Below, in pieces: positions 22,514 to 34,027 of a DNA stretch of 64,000 nt (within the stretch, counting starts at the first letter, position 1; each line of letters begins with the position of its first letter). The DNA lies in NCBI GenBank assembly GCA_023052935.1, contig CM041298.1, positions 57,158,217 through 57,222,216 on the forward strand. Direction: 5' to 3'. The DNA is from Piezodorus guildinii. Its lineage: Eukaryota > Arthropoda > Insecta > Hemiptera > Pentatomidae. The notes beneath the pieces are model-generated. The model was not told the origin of the DNA. It saw only the letters and a program-made list of their open reading frames with translations, and searched no databases. The position numbers were made by a program, and so were the translations under genes.

Positions 22514-23158
22514 CTATACACAACACCAGAAATGAACACCAGGTAAGGGTGTATTTTTTGTTTTGTAAAATATGTGAATAAAGCAATGTATGATTTATCA
22601 AAATGCAAAGACTGCATTGGACATAAACTAATCCAACCTGTACATATCAACCCTAATGACTTTATACACTCGTTTGCTTTGCTAATATATGCCGTTGGTG
22701 TAAATGTAAGGTAAAATGACTGTAAAAATAACTCTGTTGAAACTAAAAATGTTAAACTACTTCTTATTAAGCTCTGGTATGATTTGTACTTATGATCTGT
22801 ATTTTGACATTATATAATATTAGATAAGTACTGTGGTTTAGTCTAGTAAATTAATTTTAACTAGGTTGCGTGTTAATAATTACATGAATTCCAAGGTGCG
22901 TAGATAACACCCAGGAAATGAGACATTTTGTGAAATAGTCAATCGTTCTAACCGTCTCGGTCACATATTTATGGTGTTATTTTGCTTGATAATAATATTA
23001 ATTTTAAATATGAGTTTGTAAATACCTACACTATTATATTACCGATTACTTTAGTGAAACTCCTGTTAAGTATTTTTATTTTCGCTAATATTGACAGAGA
23101 TATTTCTTTTGGCTGGTGGTATGTAACTTTCATTGTGTAATGTTTTTTTTTCATCCTC
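22514..23158. other. Gene-free interval
   Basis: Nothing recognisable beyond AT-rich spacer. Confidence 0.4.
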
Positions 23159-23159
23159 A

Positions 23160-24010
23160 GTTTGACACGCCTCTAGCTCTCTTTGTGTTGCTTGGATCGA
23201 AATTTTACGACAGTTTCCTAGTTTAAAATTTAGTGGATACTATTTTGATTATATAAAATTTGTCACTAGGACTTCACGTTAAGCATTTATATTGGTTAGA
23301 ATGAAAACAAATGTCTCGTTCTGCTGAATTGATTATGTTTTGGGACTTAGTGCTCCAAAACCAAAAAAGCTGTGTTGGTGATGCTTTTATTGAAAATATA
23401 AAGTTATTTCCGTATATAACATTTGTCACTAGGACTTACTGTTAAAGGACTATATTCTTTTAAATGGAAAAAGTCGTAATTTGACTACATTATTTTAGTT
23501 TTGGCGCTTTTATGAAGCGCTCTATCTCTGTTAGTGGTGTGGTGCTCGAATCATAATTTTGACAGCAGTGTAATCTGTCAGAAATTTTGTGGAGAATATT
23601 TTTTGTTATAAAACATTTGTCGTTAGGACCCACTGTTTAGGAGCTATATTGGTTTAAATGGAAAAAGTCACGTTTTTTTAACATTTTTTTTTTTGTATTA
23701 GTGCTTTTATGACACACTCTATTTCTGTGAATGGTGCTAAAATCAAAATTTTGATGGCAGGTTTCCAGGTCAGAAATTTAGTGGGGAATAGTCTTTGTTA
23801 TATAATATTTGTAGCTTGAACCTACCGTATAGACGATATAGTATTTTAAATTTTTTTTAAATCACCTTTTTTTCACCCTCAATAATCTAACACGTATTCT
23901 AAAGGTGTTGCACGAATTGAAAATAACAAATTTAATGGAGAATATTATTTTTTATATAACACTTATCGCTAGGACCTAAAGCTTTGGAGCTTTCATAGAA
24001 AGGTTGTTTC
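23160..24010 (+). repeat. Degenerate tandem array of ~155-195 bp units
   Basis: A landmark of the type TTTGTCACTAGGACTT recurs at about 23261, 23424, 23618, 23810 and 23964. Each is preceded by 'agtggagaatattttttgttatataaca'-like sequence and most are followed by 'gagctatattggtttaaatggaaaaagtca'-like sequence. Five units are recognisable, diverged from one another. A single unit on the other strand lies at 49790-49960. No coding potential. It may be the internal array of a larger transposon. Confidence 0.75.
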
Positions 24011-24167
24011 CATGAAAGTTACATTTGAAACCGTTATTTTCTGTTAACTTTTTTTATTTCAATTAATTAAAAATTTCCTCGTTTCTGGGAAAAATTAGTA
24101 GATTAAAGATTGATACATCCCTGACCTATTGTTTTTCATTTAGAGAGAATTATTTTTTTATGGAGAA

Positions 24168-24352
24168 GTGGGGCAGCTGAGTGGGTAGGGCTCTCTGCAG
24201 GTATTTTCTAGGTCCTGGGTTCGAGTCTAGCTATGGTAGATAGTTAATTAATTTGTTATATCAACCATGGGGTCAGGAGACTCTTTAATTTGGAGAAAAC
24301 CTCCTTGAAGAGCTGTTGATCTGGAAACAGTACAGATCCTTAGGACTTAATG
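24168..24352 (+). mobile_element. tRNA-headed SINE, third family
   Basis: GCAGCTGAGTGGGTAGG (A-box position) and CTGGGTTCGAGTC (B box GGTTCGAGTC) are spaced as in tRNA genes, 24172-24228, over a tRNA-like length ending near 24240. An unrelated body, 'ccatggggtcaggagactc', follows. The cloverleaf is degenerate and a SINE body is attached, so it is not a functional tRNA gene. Confidence 0.6.
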
Positions 24353-24354
24353 AA

Positions 24355-24800
24355 TCCAAAACTATATAACTCTCTCTGGAACTGGAGCTCTCTGGGATTC
24401 CCTACCTACTGATATCCGCCATGCTTCTTCCCTACCATCATTCAAGTCCCAGCTATTCCAGTACCTACTGTCATCCCAAACAGACGCCCAATAAGATATT
24501 TCAAATCAAATATCAATTTAAAAAGAAAGTTTATTATTTATTGTTCGTATTTTTATTATAGTTCATATTATGAGTCAGTTTCAATGTTTAGTTTTGTTTA
24601 ACACATCAGAAGTTATTTATTTATTTTACTCTTTTGTTTTATTGTATCCTTTCTTTTCTTTTTATATCATTGTGAATAAGAATTAATTGTAATCCTTTGG
24701 TCTTGTAGCCAGACAGATCCTATATCTTAATTGTACATATCAATTGTTCTCAAGGGATCTTGTCCTAGAATAAAAATCTTTTTCTATTCTATTCTATATA
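24355..24800 (+). mobile_element. E-type LINE 3' end with (TTCTA)n tail
   Basis: Reads LWDSLPTDIRHASSLPSF and KSQLFQYLLSSQTDAQ and a stop. A ~280 bp UTR follows, ending CAAGGGATCTTGTCCTAGAA and TAAAAATC, then TTTCTATTCTATTCTATA. It is nearly identical in layout to 34364-34805 and belongs to a different tail subgroup from 14000-14765, which ends in (ATT)n. Confidence 0.75.
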
Positions 24801-25532
24801 ATAAAAAAATCATCATGTAATTTATTTTTATTTTTAGATTTATAGATTTTCGTTATAATGGTGTCCGGTTCTAGTAATTTATTAAAAAATAATTGATCTT
24901 AGTCTTGATCTAATAGCTAGGGTATATCGCTGAGTAAAAATGAAAATCGAGGAAAAAGAGGTAAAATGATTGGTTGGTTGAATAGGGTGGTTGTGGAGCA
25001 AGCTCATTTGTAGAATATGAGACCACCAATATCCCTCCACCGTGATACTCAACATGCGGTCTGAGGTGGAAAATTATGCGAAAACTCTACGAAAAGAAAA
25101 TTAAATTCCTATTCCTCTAGCTGTATATACCAATGTTGAATTAGATTAAAAACATGTAACTTTTTTGATTTTTGATTAATCCAATTAATTTCATATTTGT
25201 TTATTACACTGTTGTTTTATTTCTAATACTTCCTTACCTACTTACCAGCGAAAGTATGTTTATTTTGAATTAGTATTGATAATTTAAGGTGAAGTTCGAG
25301 ATTTTAATAATAAATTGGAGGCTGTAATGTTACTTTACCATTTTTATTAAAAATGCACAACATTTCGAATATTATGCCATCTTCAGGTGAAAAAAGAATT
25401 TTGTGTCTGAAAGGATACAATTATAATTTCTTTAATATCTTAAATATGCAAAGTAATTATATATAGCCTTTTTTTTTTATAGTTTTAAAACGGAAACAAA
25501 TTTTATTCCACCTACAATGAAAACAAAAAAAA
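24801..25532. other. Interval with one hammerhead-like motif
   Basis: No gene. On the minus strand at about 25386-25355 there is CTGAAGATGGCATAATATTC followed by GAAATG, a weak version of the CTGANGA...GAAA pattern discussed under findings. Confidence 0.35.
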
Positions 25533-26443
25533 TCTGGTGCGGGCAACACACGACTTTCACTTACCCCCGTTTTAAAAATCGATTAAAGAATTTTCAAATA
25601 CAGTTGGAAATAAAAATGAGTGAAACCATTAAACAATTAATTAAATTGAATTAATACAGAAACATGTGTTTTATCAATAACCCTATTATATTTTTATATA
25701 AAATAATCAGTTAGTTTCATCTGCTTTTTATCAATCTTTATTAACTTGTGTATAAGATAATATTTTTTCTAAAATCTTTCTCTTTCCAACGGTATATTAT
25801 ACGTCTATATTACTGTTCTTATGTTCAAAAACAAAAATTGCATTAAAACAATATTTTTTCAATTTTCTCCTTTAGTTGATTATTAAAATCGCTCAAGTTG
25901 CATATTTAGCTGTTAATTATCAATGGTTACAAGATAATATAGTTATTTTTATATAATCAACAGAATTAAAGATACTTTAGAGGAAAAAAAAATTAAAATA
26001 TCGGCATTTAAGGCCCTGTCTTACTATTTCAATCCGAATGAAACCTACATGATATTAAAGCTCGTCCAATTTTACATCAATATAGGGAGTTCAATCGAAA
26101 TCGTTAAAGCCGTTTTTATGAAAATCGTAAAAAGTTGCTAAATGCATGGTATAAAGTAGGATAATAAAGTAGATCTCCCGGTCAGTTGATTTTGATGAAA
26201 AAGATGTGTAACATCCCGGACGTATAGTTGTCTCAAATATGAAATATCAGTTTCATAGGACTTTTCGTTTTCGCCCGGGAGTTACCACAGACATACACAC
26301 ACAGAGACCTTTTTGCGGGACCTGATCTTTTGTACTCAGGAGACCCTAAAACGTGTATTTCCGTCGAAAACTGAAATTCGAAAATTTTCACGATCGCAAT
26401 ACTTACCCTTACTATATATTTCATATATAGGTAAGTGAAAGTA
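25533..26443 (+). mobile_element. B element, full copy 3
   Basis: Complete copy after an A8 run; 5' TCTGGTGCGGGCAACACAC, subterminal CTTTCACTTACC, 3' palindrome around TATATTTCATATATAG, ending GTAAGTGAAAGTA. It has small duplications near 26155-26175 and no coding capacity. Confidence 0.85.
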
Positions 26444-26707
26444 ATATGTTTAGATGACACATAATTAAAAGGAAAAAAAAATATTGTGGATGACAAATTA
26501 ACAATGAACGGCGTTCAAAAACTTTTAAATCGTTGAATAAACAGTTGAAAATATTTTCAAATTGAAGACATTTAGCTTGAAACTGACCTATAGAATTTCA
26601 TTTATTGATGTACTTTGGATTTGCCTTAACGCTCCTTCCTTTCTCTAAAATGATGGATAATATTGTTATTCAATTCTAAAATACATGTTGATTTAATACA
26701 TATTATT

Positions 26708-26708
<1 letters not shown>

Positions 26709-26792
<84 letters not shown>
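26709..26792. repeat. (AT)n microsatellite
   Basis: About 84 bp of pure AT dinucleotides between two B copies in direct orientation. Confidence 0.95.
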
Positions 26793-26795
<3 letters not shown>

Positions 26796-26866
26796 TCCCT
26801 CATATAGCATAAAACACATTCATACATTTAAAACGCATTTAAAGTATGACCTTATACAAAAAAAAA

Positions 26867-27743
26867 TCTGGTGTTGGCAACACACGACTTTCACTTACCT
26901 CCATTTTTAAAATCAATGAAAGAATTTTCAAATACAGTTAAAGATAAAAAGAAAGTAATACGTGAAAATATTAAAGACTTAATTAAATTTAATTTATATA
27001 GAAACATGTGTTTTATTAAAAAATCTATTATATTATTATCTAAAATAATCAGTTATTTTTATCTTCTTTTCATCACTCTCTATTAACTTTTAAAAGCTTG
27101 TGTATGAGATAATATTTTTCTAAAATGTTTAGCTTTCCAACGGTATATCATACATGTATATTACTGCTCTTGTGTTCAAAACCAAAAAATTGCATTAAAA
27201 AAATATTTTTTCTGTTTTCTCCTTTAGTTGGGTATCGATTTCATTCAGTTTATATATTTACCTGTTTTTCATCAGTGGTAAAAAGATAATAATAAACAAA
27301 ATTAAAGGTACTTTAGAGAAATACGATTTAAAATATCGGCATTTAAGCCCTGTCATACTAATTTTATCCGAATGAAACCTAAATTATATAAAAGCCCATT
27401 AAATTTTACATCGATATAGCGAGTTTAATCAAAATCGTCGGAACCGTTTTTGAGAAAATCGAAAAAAGGTGCAAAATGCATGGTAAAAAGTGGCTCTTCT
27501 GTTAAGCTCATTTTGATGAAAAATGTTTTTTAACGTCTCGGGCGTATATTTGTCTAAAATATATAATTTCAGTTTCATAGGACTTTTCGTTTCCGCCCGG
27601 GAGTTACCACACACAAACCTTTTTGCGGGACTTGGTTATTTGGACTCAGGGGACCCTAAAATGTGTATTTCCGTTTAAAACTGGAATTCGAAAATTTTTA
27701 CGATCGCAATACTTTCCCTTACTATATATTGTAAGTGAAAGTA
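26867..27743 (+). mobile_element. B element, full copy 4
   Basis: Complete copy after an A9 run, with a variant start TCTGGTGTTGGCAACACAC. It has CTTTCACTTACC, the family body and the 3' end CCCTTACTATATATTG followed by TAAGTGAAAGTA. It is about 420 bp downstream of copy 3 in the same orientation. The small open frames at 26871 and 27429 lie within it and are not genes. Confidence 0.85.
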
Positions 27744-28895
27744 AAAAAAGTTTGTAATAATATATAATAATCATTCATTCAAATTCCGCACGTATGTTTG
27801 TTACTTGGGAAGAACGAGGCTATAGAAGTTGGAGAAAAGTGAAGTCATAAGTTTAATACTTTTACTTGTTTATTTTGCCATTTTTAAGATTTTGCCTATT
27901 GGTTGAAAATTAGTATATGGGTTAAATCGATGTTGAAGAAGTTTCCTTTTAGGGTCATCAACTTTTTTCGTCTTTCCAGCATTTCAGGGTTAAAACGTTT
28001 CCAGCAGTGTGAAAACGAGGCTGTATTTGATAGAGTTATCACTATTAATAACCTCTCACTTTTATTTATTTTTTTACTTTACACAAGGATGTTACTACAC
28101 AGGAAGGCAATAAATGTTTTGTGAGCTTAATCATTTCATTTCGATTAAACTTGATTTGTTTAGATTTTACCCTTTATCAAAGCTCTCCGATCAAACTTTA
28201 CTCCACTCTTTCCCTTTGTTTTTTTTAAACTTTATTTACTTATATGTTTGCTTTACCCTCTTCCTCTCCCTAATAAAGCTCCTGTAATTGTTAGTACCCG
28301 TCGGAAGGAAAAGCTCTTTCCTTTTCCCGTCCATTTCACTGAATTGCTTTCAAGGCATCGTCCAATCTCAAATGCTTTTTTCCCTTCCGTAAGTTCTCAA
28401 CTGTTACCTTATTTCGTTCATTGTTACAGTTGTTAGATTGTTGAATCTCTCTTTGGAGTGTCGTTAAAATTACATTTAATAATTATTGATGTATCGAAAT
28501 TAACTATCAGATCTTATTTTAGCGCTACTGTTTTATTTTTATACGCTCATAGCTCAGCTTCTTTAAAAAATAAAAAGGAAGGTTTAGTTTAATTTTAATG
28601 TGCCATTAAGGAAAGCTAGATAAATTTTCGCACTTCGTTATTGACAGAAATCATTTCGTGGAGCGAGTGAAGTAACACCATTTTGCATAATTTATCGTTA
28701 CGTCTTATGTTAATGTTAAGTATTATTGAGGAAAAGTTGATTAGGAACGAAATCATCGAAACACTTCAATTAAGTTAAATTTATTTATTATGCTTGCGTT
28801 TCGGCCTTAACTTTAGACTAATCTTCAGAGCTATGAATAACTAAAGATAGCCATTTAAAAAATAAAACAATATATGAATAAAAAAATACTTATAC
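27744..28895. other. Gene-free interval with a hammerhead-like motif
   Basis: Short open frames at 27903-28124 and 28248-28436 show no family signature. On the minus strand near 28832-28797 a CTGAAGATTAGTC...GGCC-GAAACGCAAGC arrangement fits the CTGANGA/GAAA pattern; see findings. Confidence 0.4.
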
Positions 28896-28896
28896 A

Positions 28897-29870
28897 ACGA
28901 GCGGACCCGCCCCTGCATCGCACGGGTGCAATTTACCTCATTCAAATTACGTCATTTATGTTTAAAAAAGCTCTTTCTGAGCGATTAAAAGTTTATCGCT
29001 ATTGGAATTTGAGTTTACCGTAACAAAAAAGTGCAATTGGGCAAGTTTATTTGTTTGTTATTTTTAAGTGAAGCAGAGATAACGGAAAATTTAATTTTCC
29101 CATATAAATAAACTTTTTTGGTATGTATTACTATGTTTCATTGGCATGAAGGGTAATAAAGTAGTTAACCTATAAGATATATTAAATTTATAAAAAAGTA
29201 CTTATTATTAGATATAAAAATATGGTACAGCGAGGCATTATTATTATCGAGAATACTGAGGTTCCAATTTACCACGTAATATAACATTAATGTACCTTTG
29301 GACATGACTGCAAAATTGTTCCCTGTCTTGACCCCCGACCTCCGTCCATGGCTGGACTTCCGCTTCCTTTCCTGTCCGCGCTAAGACTCCCTTGCAGGTA
29401 GAGGGCTATCTGGGGTTAGTTTTTTGTATACCTCTTCTATGAAACGTTTTTGCTAGTAGCCCGGAAACTGTTCTATTTGAAACGATTCGAAATTACTTCT
29501 ATTCCTCCCAGTATTCTCGATGCATAGCAGTATGTATTCAAAAACTATAGAAATAACAAACGTTCCTATCCTATTAGGTTTATAACTATTTCCAGCAGTG
29601 TATTATACGTATATATTACTATTTATATTTCAAGAATAATTTTTTGATAACATGAGTGAAGAAAATTATTTTTCACGGTAAAAGAAAATAAGCTACATTG
29701 TATTTTGTTTTACTAATAAACCTTCCGGAAACAGTGCCGTGAACGATGGTAAAAATCCGTCTTGTGGTTTATAAAGAGTTTTCGGAAACCAAAATTGTGT
29801 TATCATTTTGTATATATAGATATTACTAGATAGATATTATTAGATATATAGTTCATAAGTTTACTAGCTT
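28897..29870 (+). mobile_element. D element, copy 1
   Basis: Starts near GAGCGGACCCGCCCCTGC, a start shape shared by dispersed insect repeats, and runs to 'tttgtatatatagatattac' near 29830. The segments 'gaaaatttaattttccc' (29083) and 'ataactatttccagcagtg' to 'cacggtaaaagaaaa' (29582-29690) are repeated at 31303-31560. The middle (29160-29520) does not match and includes a GC-richer patch at 29320-29420, probably a further insertion. No coding capacity. Confidence 0.55.
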
Positions 29871-29899
29871 ACAACAATATTATATTAACTCGTACTATT

Positions 29900-30000
29900 T
29901 CTTTTATTATATATTAACGTTTCTGAATGCTTGCTTTTTCAATCGTATATTATACACCTATGTTACTACTTAAACTTCAGGAATGAATTTTTGATGACTT
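29900..30000 (+). mobile_element. D element fragment
   Basis: Short piece similar to the 'tatattatacgtctatattactatttat' part of D, ending where the next LINE's tail begins. Confidence 0.45.
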
Positions 30001-31310
30001 TTTTTTCTTCAAACTTCTTTATTTGAATCAAAATACAGACATATTACAGTGCAAGTAGAAGTCACTATCCCACTAAGGCGAGCCCGTGTGTGGGAAAGGA
30101 GTTCACCTGCGGCAATTTAATAAAAGTACAATAACAAACAGTAACAGTATACAGTATGATACAATACAATACTTAAATAATATAACACAATTTTATAAAG
30201 AAACAGTAACACACTATACAGCAAAAACAATATAATACATAAGGAATATAAAATACAATTATAAAGAAAGTAACACAGTATGAAGCAGTAATTGACTAAG
30301 CTTAAAAGCTGTAAGGAATACATATACATATATACAAGATATAAAATTAAGGCATGCAAATATAAGATTGAATTACATAATCCCTAATTAATACAAAAAA
30401 CAATTATAAGAAACAGTTAAACAGTACACAGAAATAAACTGTAATTGACTAAACCAAAAGCAATGAGGAATACAAATTCATATATTCAAGATATAAAATT
30501 AAGGCAAGTAAATACAAGATTGAATTACATGATAAGCAATATAAAGATACATAACATAGTACACAGTAAGAAATTGACAAAATCAAAAGTCAATAAAGAA
30601 TACATATACTTGTATACAGGATAAATATCAGAATGAGTGACGCAGGCTGGCATTGACGACATGTCCATGCCGATAACTAATTTGGATTCAATAATTCAGC
30701 AATTTTTTCTTCACTGAGGGATTTCGCCCACATTTTAACATTTTAGTAATAATTGGAATACTTTGGAGGATTTGTGTGGGGAAATTGAAAATTTGGAGGA
30801 ATATTGTTGTACACAGTAGCAATGGAATAACAAGTCTGGTGCGTCGTCCAGGTATGCTTTGGTCTTGGCACAACTAAGCTAAAGTAATTTTTCAGTCTTG
30901 TAGAAAAGCGTTGGTCAATCTTCCCGACTAGCTCATCCCGTCTAAAATACAGCTTCTTCATAATTGAGACCATGTATAATTTTTTTGCAGACATTACATT
31001 AAGGTCCGAGAATATATTAATTGATGGGGGTCCCTTATTGATACCCAAAACTACCTTAATAATCTTTCTCTGCACAATCTCAAGCTGAAAAAGATGTGCA
31101 GCAAAAGAATTCCCCCAAATCAATATACAATATTGAATTAGCGACTGAATATATGCAAAGTAAATTAATCTTAATCTACTGATTGATAAAATTCCTCTTA
31201 ACTTATGGAATACATAAAAATATTTCCTTAGCTGAGCAGTGACATTAGAGATATCAATATATACCATCTCAATCGGTAATCAAGAACAATTCCAAGTTAC
31301 TTGGTTACTG
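30001..31310 (-). mobile_element. LINE with truncated RT C-terminus and repetitive 3' UTR
   Basis: A minus-strand open frame of 174 codons (31267-30743) encodes the post-RT region of a CR1/Jockey-group polymerase. The upstream codons add LGIVLDYRLRW; then come LRKYFYVFHKLRGILSISRL, a 'YAYIQSLIQYCILIWGNS'-type block, FQLEIVQRKIIKVVLG, KLYFRRDELVGKI and YFSLVVPRPKHTWTT. The frame is intact for this piece, but the RT catalytic part and endonuclease are missing, so it is a 5'-truncated copy. The 3' UTR (30742-30010) includes a tandem repeat and ends in a poly(T) run on the plus strand, the poly(A) tail of the element. Confidence 0.8.
30117..30630 (-). repeat. ~130-150 bp tandem repeats in the LINE 3' UTR
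   Basis: Three diverged units carry 'gaatacatatacatatatacaag', at about 30316, 30467 and 30598, with 'aaattgacta(a)' and 'cagtatgaagcag/cagtacacag' phrases before each. They lie wholly within the LINE 3' UTR. An 80-codon minus-strand open frame across them is low-complexity and not a gene. Confidence 0.75.
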
Positions 31311-31560
31311 AAAATTTAATTTTCCTATACAAATAAACTTGATTGGTATGTATGTATTAAAAAACTATAGAAAGAACAAACTCCCTGTCCTATAAGGATT
31401 ATAACTATTTCCAACGGTATATTATACGTCTATATTACTATTTATATTTAAGAATAATTTTTTGATGATTTGGTTGAAGAAATTTTATTTTTCACGGTAA
31501 AAGAAAAGGTAAATTGTATTTTATTTTACTAATAAACTTTCCCCAAAAATAAGAAATAGT
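31303..31560 (+). mobile_element. D element fragment, right side
   Basis: Begins GAAAATTTAATTTTCCTAT and repeats the D segment 'actatttccaacggtatattatacgtc' to 'cacggtaaaagaaaa'. With the D pieces on the left, it brackets the LINE at 30001-31310, so the LINE probably landed in D-derived sequence. Confidence 0.6.
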
Positions 31561-32204
31561 AAGTAAAACTACAACTATAAGACCCCGAAGGTGTAAATCC
31601 TTTGTCGAGTCTCTGTGACTAATCAGTATTCTTTTTAGCTTTTATTCTAATTCCATTTTATTCCCTATATATTTTTTTTAAATTACTTATTTTAAATCTT
31701 CTGTCAATGACATCAAAAAATAAATGATTTAGTTTATTTTTCTTAATTAACATTTTTATTACGGGCTTGATGGAATTTTCCTCTTTTCACCTTCAACACA
31801 AAGAGCAGGAAACATGAGATTTAAAAATCCAATTCCGTTCCCTCATTTACGACGACTTTTAAGTATTTTTGCCAAGATGGAGCTTATCTCTCTTCGAATA
31901 AGATGAGAAAGGCTTTATCCAACTTTATAAATAAATAGTTTAACAAAAAAAAAAAGTTGTAAACATTTACACAATGGTTTATTATTTCCAAATAACAATA
32001 TTAGCGTATAACTGTTTATATTGATGTTGATAGGCAATTATGTAATATTAAAAGCACTAATTTAAAGCATCATATCATAACACTAACGCTGATTTCAAAA
32101 CGCAATATCTAAGCTAGTTGTTAAGCAAATACAATGATTCTTTTTTCATTTGGTCCAAAATTTAATTCTCTATCGAATTTATTGTATTTATTCATTTATT
32201 TATT
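31561..32204. other. Gene-free AT-rich interval
   Basis: No gene or element that I can support. Confidence 0.4.
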
Positions 32205-32935
32205 AGGAGAAACGGATTTATTTTTTTTACTCGTTATGCGGATTCTACGCATCTTGAAACGTAAGCTTTCAAATTTTGAGCAGAGATAATTTTTGTTTTT
32301 GTTTGGTTGACTACAAAGGTTGATTTTTGAAAATAATAAACTAAAAGGAATTATACAGGACTGCGTTACTATTTCCTTTCGATTTTCATTCAAATTAAAT
32401 TCCCTGATTCCAGAAAACCTTACATTTTATCTTTATCATCAATAATAACTGAGTTATCAGGGATCACTTGTAGCTTAGTGGTTAGCATAACAGCCTCCTA
32501 TGCTAAAGGTTACGGGTTCAAACCCGCAAGTGGTCCTAGGATTTTTTAATGGTAGTAAAAAATCCTTAGTTATGCCGTCCTTGGGAGGGGACCTTAAAAG
32601 GTGGTCCCCCCGAGCCTGTACAATGTCAGGTACTCGTTAAAGATCCCTATCCTAACTAAACATGGATTGGCAAAAGTTAGGACTCACACTGTAGCATCGT
32701 CTGATTAGCCATAGAAACATAAAGTGACGTTAAATAAATAAACAAACAAACAAACCAAGTTATCAGGAAATCACATCTCAAAGTTGTGGCTTGACCATAC
32801 AAGATGATTTTTTAATTTTAATTTTTATTTTTATGTTGTTTTTTTTTTTTTGCACTTTGTTCATCGCGTTGTCTTGTTCACGAAAATCTTTTCGATTTTT
32901 CTCTATCTTCAATAATAATAGATTTTTTGTAAGAA
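32205..32935 (+). repeat. C repeat, interrupted by a SINE-A
   Basis: The left part (32205-32345) has AAACGGATTTATTTTTTTTA, CTCGTTATGCGGATTC, TACGCATCTTGAAACGTAAG and TTGAAAATAATAAA. Further C-type sequence (TCAATAATAACTGAGTTATC) runs to the SINE at 32462, and resumes after it with 'ttctctatcttcaataata' near 32905. It is older than the SINE inserted in it. Confidence 0.6.
32462..32757 (+). mobile_element. SINE-A, full length, with 10 bp target-site duplication
   Basis: The clearest tRNA-like head in the window. The A box TAGCTTAGTGG (32471-32481) fits the polymerase III consensus exactly and the B box GGTTCAAACCC is at 32515-32525. The body keeps GCCGTCCTTGGGAGGGGACC, CAGGTACTCGTTAAAGATCC and TCTGATTAGCCATAG, and the tail is GACGTTAAATAAATAAAC with (CAAA)n. 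AGTTATCAGG is found at 32452-32461 and again at 32758-32767, the insertion duplication. The target was C-repeat DNA. Confidence 0.95.
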
Positions 32936-33215
32936 TGGATCAAGGGAGACTAAAAAAGAGGATCTTTGACTGAATCCGGGAATACAAGAGCGTAGGAGGA
33001 TACATAAGGCAAATGAGAGAGGAGAAGGAAAAATTAAAAAGCACTGCCTAGACAGAGAGCAATATGCAGAGAAATTGAAAGAGATTAGGGTTCTTACGGG
33101 AAATAAAGAAAAACGGAAAGGTGCTGCGTGGTCGGAGGAAAGGAAGCAAAAAAACAATGATATTCGCGTGGTCTTAAAGGCCGTTTCGTGACAAAAAAAA
33201 AAAAAAAAAAAAAAA
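32929..33215 (+). pseudogene. Lys/Glu-rich decayed ORF ending in a poly(A) run
   Basis: From ATG at 32929, MDQGRLKKRIFD runs to a stop. In another frame an open stretch begins at once (LNPGIQERRRIHKANERGEG), continues through REQYAEKLKEIRVLTGNKEK and GAAWSEERKQKNN and stops at TGA 33190. About 22 A residues follow within 2 bases. One frameshift joins the two parts. A coding end followed directly by poly(A) suggests the 3' end of a retroelement or a retrocopy. I do not recognise the protein. The next B element begins straight after the A run. Confidence 0.45.
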
Positions 33216-33964
33216 TCTGGTGCGGGCAACACACGACTTTCACTTACCACCATTTTTAAACTCAATGAAAGAATTTTCAAATACACTTAAAGATAAAAAT
33301 ACGTGAAACTATTAAAGAATTAATTAAATTAAATTTCTATAGAAACATGTGTTTGGTTCAAAAATCTATTATATTATTATCTAAAATAATCAGTTAGTTT
33401 TATGTTCATTTCATCACTCTCTATTAACTTTTACAAGCTTGTGTATGAGATGATAATTTTTCTAAAATCTTTAGCTTTCTAACGGTATATCATACATGTA
33501 TATTACTGCTCTTATGTTCAAAAACGAAAAATTGCATTAAAAAATATTTTTTCTGTTTTCTTCTTTAGTTGGGTATCGAGTTTATTCAATTTATATATTT
33601 ACCAGTTTTTCATCAGCGTTCACAAGATAATCTAGTTATTATTATTGAATCTACAAAATTAAAGGTACTTTAGGGGAAGAAAATTTAAAATATCGGCATT
33701 TAAGCTCTGTCAGACCATTTTTATCTAAATAAAACCTACATGATATACAAGCCCATTAAATTTTACATCGATATAGCGAGTTTAATCAAAATCGTCGGAA
33801 CCGTTTTTGAGAAAATCGAAAAAAGGTGCAAAATGCATAGTATAAAGTGCCTCTTCTGGTAGGCTCATTTTGATGAAAAAAGTTTTGTCACGTCTCGGGC
33901 GTATAGTTGTCTTAAATATGAAATTTCAGTTTCATAGGACTGACCGTTTCCGCCCGGGAGCTAC

Positions 33965-34027
<63 letters not shown>

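Noticed and set aside
28248..28436. 62-codon open frame with basic residues
   Set aside because: No family signature, no supporting splice or start context.
30117..30359. Hydrophobic Tyr/Leu-rich 80-codon minus-strand frame resembling membrane segments
   Set aside because: Lies in tandem repeats of a LINE 3' UTR; composition comes from AT-rich repeats.
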